Source: Oscillospiraceae bacterium (GTDB lineage Bacteria > Bacillota > Clostridia > Oscillospirales > Ruminococcaceae). Taken from it: DNA of 5,631 nucleotides. The notes beneath the pieces are model-generated. The model was not told the origin of the DNA. It ran no database searches and saw nothing but the letters and a program-made list of their open reading frames with translations. Positions 1 through 5,631 of the stretch are shown here, piece after piece. Location of the stretch: assembly GCA_017544185.1 (NCBI GenBank), contig JAFYEQ010000108.1:1-5631 (forward strand). The letters run 5' to 3'. Position 1 is the stretch's first letter; every line of letters begins with the position of its first letter. Position numbers and translations under genes: made by a program.

Positions 1-159
1 ATCCGTAAGGGATGCAGCCGCAAGTATCGTCACCTCGTTATCTGCAGCAGCCTGCATCATCTCTACAGGCGTTTTTTCCTGAGCTGTGCCGGAGGAGCTG
101 CCCGCTGAGCATCCTGTCAGTATCGCAGCAGCTATTGCTATAGTGTATATTCTTTTCAT
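1..159 (-). CDS. modA: ModA, molybdate ABC transporter substrate-binding lipoprotein (N-terminal part only)
   Basis: Only the first 53 codons are present; the gene continues past the left edge. The product would be the extracellular binding protein that captures molybdate or tungstate for a ModBC importer. Seen: a lipoprotein signal peptide with a basic start (MKR), a short hydrophobic stretch at residues 4-15, and a lipobox LTGC with the acylated cysteine at residue 17. A Ser/Gly-rich linker follows (residues 18-25). Residues 43-53 read VTILAAASLTD, the first beta strand and loop typical of ModA; the serine at residue 50 matches the known oxyanion-contacting serine. The ATG directly follows the moaC stop (TAGATG) and has a good ribosome binding site inside the moaC 3' end, so the start is secure and translation is probably coupled. 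The metal preference cannot be read from this fragment. modB and modC would be expected beyond the left edge (inference). Confidence 0.9.
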   Translation of the reverse strand, partial: MKRIYTIAIAAAILTGCSAGSSSGTAQEKTPVEMMQAAADNEVTILAAASLTD

Positions 160-630
160 CTATTTCCTTTCATAATGGCCGGACTTCCCGCCGTCCTTTT
201 CATCAAGGCGGATATCCGTTATCACCATCGTCTTATCGACAGCCTTGCACATATCGTATATGGTCAGCAGCGCTGTGCTCACCCCTGTCAGCGCTTCCAT
301 CTCAGCGCCTGTCTTTCCTGTCAGCTTCACGGTACAGCTGCATAGTATACATCCCTCGTCAAAGAGAGGAGTGATATCCACCGTTACCTTGGTGAGCATC
401 AGGGTATGGCACAGAGGTATGAGCTCAGGCGTCTTCTTGGCGGCCATGATGCCCGCTATGCGTGCAGCAGCGAACACGTCCCCCTTTGGAACGGTGCCGT
501 CAGCTATCTCAGCCAGAGCCTCACGGCTCATGTATATGCGTCCACTGGCGCGGGCAGTGCGCTCCGTGACAGACTTGTCCGTCACGTCTACCATAATGGC
601 ATTTCCGTTGTTATCGATATGTGAGAGCAT
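160..630 (-). CDS. moaC: Cyclic pyranopterin monophosphate synthase MoaC
   Basis: MoaC catalyses the second half of the first step of molybdenum cofactor synthesis, turning the MoaA product 3',8-cyclo-7,8-dihydro-GTP into cyclic pyranopterin monophosphate in the cytoplasm. The 156 residues are full length for the family (E. coli about 161). Recognisable motifs: [18 protein letters not shown] at 13-30, [19 protein letters not shown] at 49-67, [10 protein letters not shown] at 70-79, [16 protein letters not shown] at 103-118, YDMCKAVDK at 125-133 and the closing GGKSGHY. Residues corresponding to the E. coli catalytic set are all present: Lys49, His75, Asp126 and Lys129. A small oddity is Thr76 where E. 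coli has Pro (PLCHPL). The ATG at 628-630 has AAAGGA 7 bases upstream. It sits 45 bases downstream of the MoCF-domain gene and abuts modA. No moaA is visible, so the partner enzyme must be encoded elsewhere. Confidence 0.97.
   Translation of the reverse strand: MLSHIDNNGNAIMVDVTDKSVTERTARASGRIYMSREALAEIADGTVPKGDVFAAARIAGIMAAKKTPELIPLCHTLMLTKVTVDITPLFDEGCILCSCTVKLTGKTGAEMEALTGVSTALLTIYDMCKAVDKTMVITDIRLDEKDGGKSGHYERK
165..171 (-). promoter_or_regulatory. Ribosome binding site of modA
   Basis: GAAAGGA lies 5 bases upstream of the modA ATG and entirely within the last codons of moaC. It fixes the modA start immediately after the moaC TAG and supports coupled translation of the two genes. Confidence 0.75.
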
Positions 631-637
631 AGTTATA

Positions 638-643
638 TCCTTT
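638..643 (-). promoter_or_regulatory. Ribosome binding site of moaC
   Basis: AAAGGA lies 7 bases upstream of the moaC ATG, in the 45-base gap (631-675) between the MoCF-domain gene and moaC. The rest of this gap shows no convincing promoter or hairpin. It is the longest non-coding stretch in the window. Confidence 0.75.
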
Positions 644-675
644 GTAGTTTATTGATCTGACAGTATCATGACCTG

Positions 676-1710
676 TCACTTCCCGAACCCGCAGCGGGGG
701 AAGGTGCATATATCGCAGCCGAGACAGAGCCCGCCTTCACCGTATATGCTGATATCCTCTGCCGTCAGGCGTTCGCCTGCCAGTACACGTGGGAGGATCA
801 GGTCGAATACTGTGCGCCTTGCGTACATGACACATCCGGGAAGTCCCATTATGGGTATGGTCCTGTCCTTATGGTCAAGATAGCTCAGCAGGAACATGGC
901 ACCGGGGAGTATGGGCGCACCGTAGGTGACGATATCCGCTCCCGATGCCTTTATGTCTGCGGGAGTGCGGTCATCGGGATCTACGCTCATACCGCCGCTG
1001 ACGAGTATCATCTCAGCGTCCTCTGCTATGAGCTCCTCTATGGCTCCCTTGATGCTGTCTGTACCGTCGGGCACGAATATCTGGGATATCACCTCGGTAT
1101 CGTATACCGACAGCTTCTCCCGCAGTACAGGACCGAACTTGTCTTCGATACGTCCGCTGTATACTTCATTTCCCGTTGTGACTATACCGACACGATGGTG
1201 TATAAAGGGCAGTATATCGAATATAGGCGTCTCTCCTGCCGCAGCTACAGCAGCAGTCATTTTCGCTTCTTCTATCACCAGGGGTATGATGCGTGTAGCC
1301 GCCAGCTTGTCGCCCACATCTACAGGCGTGTCCCCGTGTACCGACGCGATCATCATCTCACCGAGAGCGTTGACTCTGTTGAGAGCGCCGCGGTCTATCC
1401 TGAACAGGCCTCTGTGTGCCGCTCTTATCTCTATCTTGCCTTCGGAGGGCTCGGTACAGGTGAACATATGGCTGTCGCCTATGCATATGTTTTTGAGTAT
1501 CTCAGCGGCTTCGTCCTCGTGCAGTATGCCTTCCCGCTTCTCCCATACATACAGGTACTCCTTGCCGCATGAGAGCAGTACGGGTATATCCTCCTCGCGG
1601 ACGATATGTCCCTTTTTGAACACGGGGCCTTTTATCACGCCGGGTATTATCTGAGTTATATCATGACACAGTACATGTCCTACTGCATCGACAGTGCGTA
1701 TCAGTTCCAT
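676..1710 (-). CDS. Molybdopterin-binding protein with MoCF (MoaB/MogA-like) domain and four-cysteine C-terminal tail
   Basis: A 344-residue protein of the MoeA-like/MoCF group, probably cytoplasmic and binding molybdopterin or its adenylated form. The MoCF domain spans roughly 172-310. It contains VGIVTTGNEVYSGRIEDKFG (174-193), LVSGGMSVDPDDRTP (236-250, the TGGxSxDPxDxTP-type pterin-binding loop), YGAPILPGAMF (263-273) and IMGLPGCVMY (287-296). The first 170 residues lack the MoeA SAMDGYA motif, so this is not a second ordinary MoeA. The last residues carry Cys329, Cys332, Cys335 and Cys340 (CX2CX2CX4C), which could bind a metal or an Fe-S cluster (inference). The ATG at 1708-1710 is chosen because the protein then begins MELIRTVDAVGH and a GGATGG sequence lies a few bases upstream. 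An in-frame GTG at 1743 has no ribosome binding site. The start overlaps the mobB stop by 10 bases. Likely role: the MogA-like adenylation step, or cofactor handling for the formate dehydrogenase; the exact reaction is unproven. Confidence 0.85.
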   Translation of the reverse strand: MELIRTVDAVGHVLCHDITQIIPGVIKGPVFKKGHIVREEDIPVLLSCGKEYLYVWEKREGILHEDEAAEILKNICIGDSHMFTCTEPSEGKIEIRAAHRGLFRIDRGALNRVNALGEMMIASVHGDTPVDVGDKLAATRIIPLVIEEAKMTAAVAAAGETPIFDILPFIHHRVGIVTTGNEVYSGRIEDKFGPVLREKLSVYDTEVISQIFVPDGTDSIKGAIEELIAEDAEMILVSGGMSVDPDDRTPADIKASGADIVTYGAPILPGAMFLLSYLDHKDRTIPIMGLPGCVMYARRTVFDLILPRVLAGERLTAEDISIYGEGGLCLGCDICTFPRCGFGK

Positions 1711-2204
1711 ACTATATCCATCCCGAAACGGTGTTTTATGCACATAAAAATGCTTCGGACATCGTCGATCCCGTATACGGGACAGTCGACATCATCCGAA
1801 GAGATACAGTCTGATGCGATACATATGAGCGTATTTTTATCACATACTCTCTTGTCACAGATACTTTTCCTGACGATCTCCACCTTTGGGTAAGCGCTGT
1901 CTTTAAGACCCTCTATGATGATCACATCCGGAGGGGCTTCCATAGAGCGCAGTTTGTCCGTGATATATTCGGGAGCAACGCTCTGTATACAGTGTATCGA
2001 CCATCTTGTATCTGAGAACACAGCGGAGCAGACAGCGCCAGATCTTGTATAGATATCGGTGTCGCTGTCGGGCAGATCTGTAAAGTGATCGTGTCCGTCG
2101 TGCTTTAGTACCGCACAGCTGTATCCCTCGCCGATGAACTCATTTATCAGCTTTGAGATCAGCCAGGTCTTCCCGCTGTCGGAGTATCCGCTGACGCAGA
2201 ACAC
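1701..2204 (-). CDS. mobB: MobB, GTP-binding adaptor for molybdopterin-guanine dinucleotide synthesis
   Basis: MobB is a P-loop GTPase-like partner of MobA that aids formation of the guanine dinucleotide form of the cofactor. Seen: Walker A GYSDSGKT at residues 6-13, then VLKHDGHDHFTDLPDSDTD (32-50), matching the family's IKH...H.....PGKDS region, then TRSGA (53-57) and a Walker-B-like DVIIIEGLKDSAYPKVEIVR (93-112). Length 167 fits the family. The given start is a GTG at 2202-2204, the first accepted start codon in the frame. It cuts into the first beta strand: the frame upstream reads YLELKKPL and then joins the mobA TAG. A GGAG at 2220-2223 lies 15 bases from this GTG, too far for a normal site. 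The start is therefore doubtful, and the coding sequence may really be the second half of a MobA-MobB fusion. The stop overlaps the next gene by 10 bases. Confidence 0.85.
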   Translation of the reverse strand: MFCVSGYSDSGKTWLISKLINEFIGEGYSCAVLKHDGHDHFTDLPDSDTDIYTRSGAVCSAVFSDTRWSIHCIQSVAPEYITDKLRSMEAPPDVIIIEGLKDSAYPKVEIVRKSICDKRVCDKNTLICIASDCISSDDVDCPVYGIDDVRSIFMCIKHRFGMDIVWN

Positions 2205-2231
2205 CAGAGGCTTTTTGAGCTCCAGATACTA
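2202..2231 (-). other. In-frame amber junction between mobA and mobB
   Basis: Reading on the minus strand, mobA ends AAC ACC AGA GAA TAG and the same frame continues TAT CTG GAG CTC AAA AAG CCT CTG GTG, straight into the MobB P-loop strand. There is no ATG or TTG, and no NTG codon lies 5-9 bases after the only Shine-Dalgarno-like GGAG. MobA proteins usually end in a motif like NTPED followed by a short helix. Here NTRE-stop-YLEL fits that motif with the stop in the middle. One base change (GAG or AAG to TAG) would explain it. Reinitiation after the stop, a recoded stop, a true nonsense mutation and a sequencing error are all possible. Confidence 0.7.
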
Positions 2232-2801
2232 TTCTCTGGTGTTTATATTGCGGACCACTTTCTTGTCAAAGCAGGAGGATCCGAGGGGTATATATTTGGT
2301 GGGGCAGAGCCTGAATATCTCGCGGAGCCTGTATCTTCCTTCGGATATGAGCCTCTCTATCATAGGCAGTACTGCCTTTGAGTATATGGCGCACAAAGGC
2401 TGCATATGCTCATCATCTGTGATGACATAGCAGTCGTAGTCCGAGCATATGAACTGAGCGATATAGTCTACGAGCTCCTTCTTGATATAGGGCATATCCG
2501 CCGCACATATGAAGACATACTTGTTCTCAGCCTCCGCGATCACGCGGCGCATGCCTTCGATAGGGCCTATGTCCTTGTTCTCATCGTATACCACGGGCAG
2601 CCCCAGGAACTCATATGTTCCATTGCGGGCAGCAGAAACAAGGATCTCGGGAAAGCCTCCGAGCTCCTTTGCAGTGCGTTCTATCAAGGTGCGCCCTTCC
2701 ACTTCGAGAAGGGCTTTGTCCTTGCCCATGCGGGAGCTCTTGCCCCCTGCGAGTATGCCGACGGATATCCTCGGCTGCTCATAAATTATCTTCGCGTTCA
2801 T
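2229..2801 (-). CDS. mobA: MobA, molybdenum cofactor guanylyltransferase
   Basis: MobA transfers GMP from GTP to molybdopterin carrying the metal, giving the guanine dinucleotide cofactor used by formate dehydrogenases of the DMSO reductase family; it is a soluble cytoplasmic enzyme. The 190-residue protein shows the nucleotidyltransferase signature ILAGGKSSRMGKDKALLEV at 16-34, with Arg24 and Lys29 expected to contact the nucleotide. It also has DENKDIGPIEGM at 73-84, AADMP at 100-104 with the Mg-binding Asp102, MQPLCAIY at 133-140, RYRLREIF at 156-163 and NINT at 185-188. Length is close to E. coli MobA (about 194). The ATG overlaps the moeA stop in an ATGA arrangement, without a clear ribosome binding site, so translation probably depends on coupling to moeA. 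The C-terminus stops inside the usual NTPE(D/E) motif, and the frame then continues into mobB. Confidence 0.95.
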   Translation of the reverse strand: MNAKIIYEQPRISVGILAGGKSSRMGKDKALLEVEGRTLIERTAKELGGFPEILVSAARNGTYEFLGLPVVYDENKDIGPIEGMRRVIAEAENKYVFICAADMPYIKKELVDYIAQFICSDYDCYVITDDEHMQPLCAIYSKAVLPMIERLISEGRYRLREIFRLCPTKYIPLGSSCFDKKVVRNINTRE

Positions 2802-4003
2802 ATCATCATTCGTATCTTAACGGTATCTCCCACAGACAGACGGGTCTGTGCGGGGATGTCCATATAACAGTTGCATTTTGTCAGATCTCCCACTACAGAC
2901 GAAAAATGCCTGTCCGTGGGGAGATATACTTTGCCGTCCTCGTATCTTGCGCGAACGAAGCGGCGGAGCATATTCACCTTGGTATAGCTGTCAGCAAGGA
3001 GCGCGGTCTTCTCCTCTGTGAGAAAGCTGTCGCTCCCCATGAGCTTCGCGGCCATATACGGGAAATAGTAGTCAAAGTTCGCCAGAGCAGCGAATGGGTT
3101 CCCTGAAAGGCTAAGTATCACCTTGCCGTCGAGGACGCTGCCCATGGTGGGAGTACCGGGCTGTATGTCGGTACCGTGGAAGACTATCTTCGCCCCCATA
3201 TCCTTAAGTACCTTGGGTAGCAGATCCTTTTTTCCTACGGATACACCGCCGGTCGTTATCACTATGTCGGAGCAGGACAGCCCTGTACGGATATGTTCGG
3301 CGATATCCTCCTCATCATCGGTACAGCAGTCCCTGTCGGCATATACTAGCCCCATGGCTTTTATGGAAGCACACAGCATAGCCTCAAGGCCGTTGTATAT
3401 CTGTCCCTTCCGAAGAGCGTTACCGGGGTCTATCAGCTCGCTCCCTGTAGAGTATACCGACACCAGAGCACGTCTTGTAGCCTTTACTTCGGTGATGCCC
3501 GCACTGCACAGCAGATATGTCGCTATACGTCCCATGACCGTGCCCTTATGTATCAGAAGATCTCTCTTAGAGAGCTCCTCGCCCACGGGGCAGTAGTTCA
3601 TATACTGCTTCACAGAGCGGTATATCTTTACGATCTCCTCCCCGTAGTCCGTATCCTCCTGCTTCACCACGCAGTCATACCCCTCGGGCACATATGCCCC
3701 GGTCATAACTCTTACCGCGGTGTTCGGACGGCAGGGGATATCGGCGCAGTCACCTGCGAAGAGCTGACCCACTACATCTAGTATCACAGGAGCATCCGCG
3801 GACGCTCGGACTATGTCCTCTGCACGTACCGCATAGCCATCCATAGCGGAGCGGGGGAATGAGGGCACGTCTATGGGAGAGCGTATATCCTCCGCACAGA
3901 TCCTGCCCGGAGCAGAGGATACGCTGAGGGTATCATATTCGGTGATACGGGGGATATGCTCAAGGAGCATATCCCTCGCTGTTTCTATCGGTATTTTATC
4001 CAT
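2798..4003 (-). CDS. moeA: MoeA, molybdopterin molybdenumtransferase
   Basis: MoeA inserts molybdate (or tungstate) into adenylated molybdopterin in the cytoplasm. The 401 residues are typical. Seen: SFPRSAMDGYAVRAED at 48-63 with the conserved Asp55, VRVMTGAYVPEGYD at 97-110, VSVYSTGSEL at 181-190, KGQIYNGLEAML at 199-210, IVITTGGVSVGKKDLL at 247-262 (pterin-binding loop), QPGTPTMG at 281-288 and SLSGNPFAALANF at 298-310. A C-terminal domain IV begins around residue 330. Some positions conserved in E. coli MoeA differ: KPGKP is QPGTP and GLPGNP is SLSGNP. This points to a distinct clostridial-type branch, not a broken enzyme. ATG at 4001-4003 overlaps the end of the formate dehydrogenase gene (ATGGATAA) and has a modest GGAA about 7 bases upstream. 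The stop overlaps mobA. Its place directly behind the dehydrogenase gene suggests dedicated metal insertion for that enzyme. Confidence 0.95.
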   Translation of the reverse strand: MDKIPIETARDMLLEHIPRITEYDTLSVSSAPGRICAEDIRSPIDVPSFPRSAMDGYAVRAEDIVRASADAPVILDVVGQLFAGDCADIPCRPNTAVRVMTGAYVPEGYDCVVKQEDTDYGEEIVKIYRSVKQYMNYCPVGEELSKRDLLIHKGTVMGRIATYLLCSAGITEVKATRRALVSVYSTGSELIDPGNALRKGQIYNGLEAMLCASIKAMGLVYADRDCCTDDEEDIAEHIRTGLSCSDIVITTGGVSVGKKDLLPKVLKDMGAKIVFHGTDIQPGTPTMGSVLDGKVILSLSGNPFAALANFDYYFPYMAAKLMGSDSFLTEEKTALLADSYTKVNMLRRFVRARYEDGKVYLPTDRHFSSVVGDLTKCNCYMDIPAQTRLSVGDTVKIRMMI

Positions 4004-5631
4004 CTATTTTTTCCAGACGTACCGCGCATACCTTGTATTCGGGTATGCGTGCGAAGTCGTCGAGTGCCGCATTCGTGATGACGTTCACGGGAGAATCCGG
4101 GAAGTGGAAGGGCATCCATGTCTCGCCCTGAGATACCTTCCTGCCCACTCTTGCAGCGGCAGTGATCTCACCTCTGCGGCTGATCACCTTTATCTTCTCG
4201 CCGTTCGATATGCCCAGAGCTTCGGCATCACGGAAGTTGACCTCTATGAAGCCCTCGCCCGCGATCTCATTAAGACCGGGAACTCTCGATGTCATGGCCG
4301 CCGCATTGTACTGATAGAGTATGCGTCCTGTGGTGAGGATATAGGGGTACTCCTCGTCGGGCAGCTCCTGTGAAGGCTTGTAGTCTACTGACCACAGCAG
4401 TGCCTTCCCTCTTGCGGGCTTGCCTACGTGCATTATGGGAGTGCCGGGGTGATCCTTGCCCTTGCAGGGCCACTGCAGGCTCTCGCCTGCATCCAGTCTC
4501 GCATGGGATATGCCCGCAAAGCTGGGTGTCAGCTCCGCGATCTCATCCATGATCTGAGCCGCAGTGAGACGCTCCTGAGGATAGCCCATGGCGTTCATGA
4601 GGGCTGTGATGATATCCGTATCGAGCCGCATATCCCCTTTGACCGTGACAGCCTTGCGTATGCGCTGTACGCGGCGCTCGGTGTTGCTGAAGGTGCCTTC
4701 CTTCTCCGCATAGCTCATGCCGGGGAGTATGACGTCGGCATATCTTGCCGTCTTCGTCATGAACAGCTCCTGCACCACGAGAAAGTCCAGGCTCTCCAGT
4801 GCCTTGATGATATGATGTGTATCCGGGTCGGTGACTATTGGGTCCTCGCCGAATATGTACAGGCCCTTGATCTTCCCCTCTATGGCAGCGGGGAACACCT
4901 CTGTAGCCTTGAGACCGGGTACGGGACTGAGAGGCACGCCCCACTTCTTCTCGAACTTGGTCCTTACCTCGTCATTATCTACCTTCTGATATCCCGGGTA
5001 GTCGGTGGGCTGAGCTCCCATATCACACGCGCCCTGCACGTTGTTCTGACCTCTGAGCGGGTTCACGCCGCAGCCGCTCCTGCCTATCTTGCCGCAGAGC
5101 ACTGCCATGTCGGACATGCACATAACGCCCTCTGTTCCCGAGGAATGCTCTGTCACGCCTAAGCAGTATATTATGGGCGCCTTATTCGCAGTGGCATACA
5201 TCCTTGCCGCTTCAACAAGTTTTTTGGGATCTATGTGGCATATCTCGCCAACGTATTCGGGGGTATACTTCTCGACGGTCTTCTTCAACTCATCGAAGCC
5301 CTCGGAGAAGTTCTCCACATAATCGTGATCGTACAGATCTTCACGTATCATCACGTTCATCATGCCGTTTGCGAAGGCTACGTTAGTGCCGGGGCGTATC
5401 TTCAGATGGATATCGGCATACTTCGTGAGACCTATATCTCTGGGATCTACTACGATCAGACGCGTGCCGTTCTGTACCGCCTTGCGTATCTGCATACCCA
5501 CTACGGGGTGAGCCTCTTCTGGGTTGGAGCCGATGAGCATGATGCAGTCCACGTCTTGGGTGATGTCGTGTATGGGATTGGTCATGGCGCCCGAGCCCAG
5601 TGTCTTGGCAAGTCCAGCTACTGTAGCGGAA
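3996..5631 (-). CDS. Formate dehydrogenase catalytic (alpha) subunit, molybdopterin-dependent (5' end missing)
   Basis: This subunit of the DMSO reductase family oxidises formate (or reduces CO2) at a bis-MGD molybdenum or tungsten site. The frame is open to the right edge; an ATG at 5583-5585 is internal, because the 15 codons before it (ending TLGSGA) align with the family. Visible are 544 residues. Counting from that internal Met: LIGSNPEEAHPV (17-28), VVDPRD (45-50), GVTEHSSGTEGV (143-154), GVNPLRGQNNVQGACDMG (173-190, where Arg178 matches the active-site Arg333 of E. coli FdhF), FGEDPI (245-250), QELFMTKTARYADVILPG (272-289), and the C-terminal dinucleotide-binding domain from about 420, ending PEYKVCAVRLEKIDG. 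The catalytic Cys/Sec and the N-terminal [4Fe-4S] domain lie outside. By alignment with FdhF, the catalytic codon would be at about 5634-5636. It could belong to an NAD(P)-linked, ferredoxin-linked or hydrogenase-linked enzyme; no partner subunit is visible. The stop overlaps moeA. Confidence 0.93.
   Translation of the reverse strand, partial: SATVAGLAKTLGSGAMTNPIHDITQDVDCIMLIGSNPEEAHPVVGMQIRKAVQNGTRLIVVDPRDIGLTKYADIHLKIRPGTNVAFANGMMNVMIREDLYDHDYVENFSEGFDELKKTVEKYTPEYVGEICHIDPKKLVEAARMYATANKAPIIYCLGVTEHSSGTEGVMCMSDMAVLCGKIGRSGCGVNPLRGQNNVQGACDMGAQPTDYPGYQKVDNDEVRTKFEKKWGVPLSPVPGLKATEVFPAAIEGKIKGLYIFGEDPIVTDPDTHHIIKALESLDFLVVQELFMTKTARYADVILPGMSYAEKEGTFSNTERRVQRIRKAVTVKGDMRLDTDIITALMNAMGYPQERLTAAQIMDEIAELTPSFAGISHARLDAGESLQWPCKGKDHPGTPIMHVGKPARGKALLWSVDYKPSQELPDEEYPYILTTGRILYQYNAAAMTSRVPGLNEIAGEGFIEVNFRDAEALGISNGEKIKVISRRGEITAAARVGRKVSQGETWMPFHFPDSPVNVITNAALDDFARIPEYKVCAVRLEKIDG

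Noticed and set aside
631..675. Possible promoter before moaC (GATACT and TATAAC look like -10 boxes)
   Set aside because: No matching -35 element at suitable spacing; TATAAC lies between the ribosome binding site and the start codon.
871..1654. Long plus-strand open frames of 233 and 242 codons (871-1572, 926-1654)
   Set aside because: They lie opposite the MoCF-domain gene, have compositions rich in Ser/Tyr/Arg with no recognisable motif, and the minus-strand protein matches a known family throughout.
1711..1743. Extended GTG start for the MoCF-domain protein, adding 11 residues
   Set aside because: There is no ribosome binding site before the GTG and it would lengthen the overlap with mobB to 43 bases; the ATG at 1710 begins at the family-like MELIRTVDAVGH.
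2229..2231. TAG as a reassigned sense codon or pyrrolysine
   Set aside because: TAG also acts as the stop of moaC at 160-162, directly before the modA start, and nothing else in the window suggests reassignment; readthrough at this one site is kept as a possibility.
4270..4944. Minus-strand open frames at 4270-4473 and 4543-4944
   Set aside because: They are out-of-frame readings inside the formate dehydrogenase gene with biased Arg/His/Gly composition.
4428..5162. Plus-strand open frame of 244 codons
   Set aside because: It is antisense to the well-conserved formate dehydrogenase; its His/Ala/Leu-rich product has no recognisable domain.
5583..5585. ATG as the true start of the formate dehydrogenase
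   Set aside because: The frame stays open to the window edge and the upstream codons match the conserved TVAGL...GSGA segment, so this Met is internal.
1..5631. CRISPR arrays, tRNAs, insertion sequences, terminators, riboswitches
   Set aside because: No repeat arrays, tRNA-like folds, inverted-repeat ends, GC hairpin plus T-run or Moco-riboswitch-like non-coding leader were seen; almost all bases are coding.

Overview
The window is a compact, leftward-transcribed (minus strand) operon segment for a molybdenum- or tungsten-dependent formate dehydrogenase and for building and supplying its cofactor. In transcription order, from the right edge to the left, it holds: a formate dehydrogenase catalytic subunit (5' end outside the window), moeA, mobA, mobB, a molybdopterin-binding MoCF-domain protein with a four-cysteine tail, moaC, and the start of modA, which runs off the left edge. 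Nothing on the plus strand looks like a real gene, and there is no stretch over 300 bases without a gene.

The organism looks like an anaerobic Bacillota of the Clostridia, possibly a Ruminococcus-type gut or rumen bacterium. This rests on the clostridial look of the formate dehydrogenase and MoeA, AAAGGA-type ribosome binding sites, a Gram-positive-style lipoprotein signal on ModA, and frequent use of ATA for isoleucine (12 of 17 Ile codons counted in moaC plus the visible modA). Genus is a guess.

The genes are packed tightly. fdh/moeA overlap by 8 bases, moeA/mobA by 4 (ATGA) and mobB/MoCF gene by 10, and the modA start codon directly follows the moaC stop. The largest gap is 45 bases, before moaC. 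This implies one transcript with translational coupling. No promoter, terminator or riboswitch is visible, so the control region must lie to the right of the window.

The steps fit together as follows. ModA binds molybdate or tungstate for import. MoaC makes cyclic pyranopterin monophosphate. The MoCF protein and MoeA handle molybdopterin adenylation and metal insertion. MobA, helped by MobB, adds GMP to give the guanine dinucleotide form used by formate dehydrogenases. moaA, moaD, moaE, modB and modC are not in the window.

The most notable observation is at mobA/mobB. The two reading frames are in phase and separated only by one TAG codon, at the point where a MobA C-terminal motif would continue into the MobB P-loop domain. 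mobB has no well-placed start codon of its own. This looks like a MobA-MobB fusion gene interrupted by a single amber codon. Second, the right edge falls two codons short of the formate dehydrogenase catalytic Cys/Sec codon, so the window cannot show whether this is a selenoprotein.
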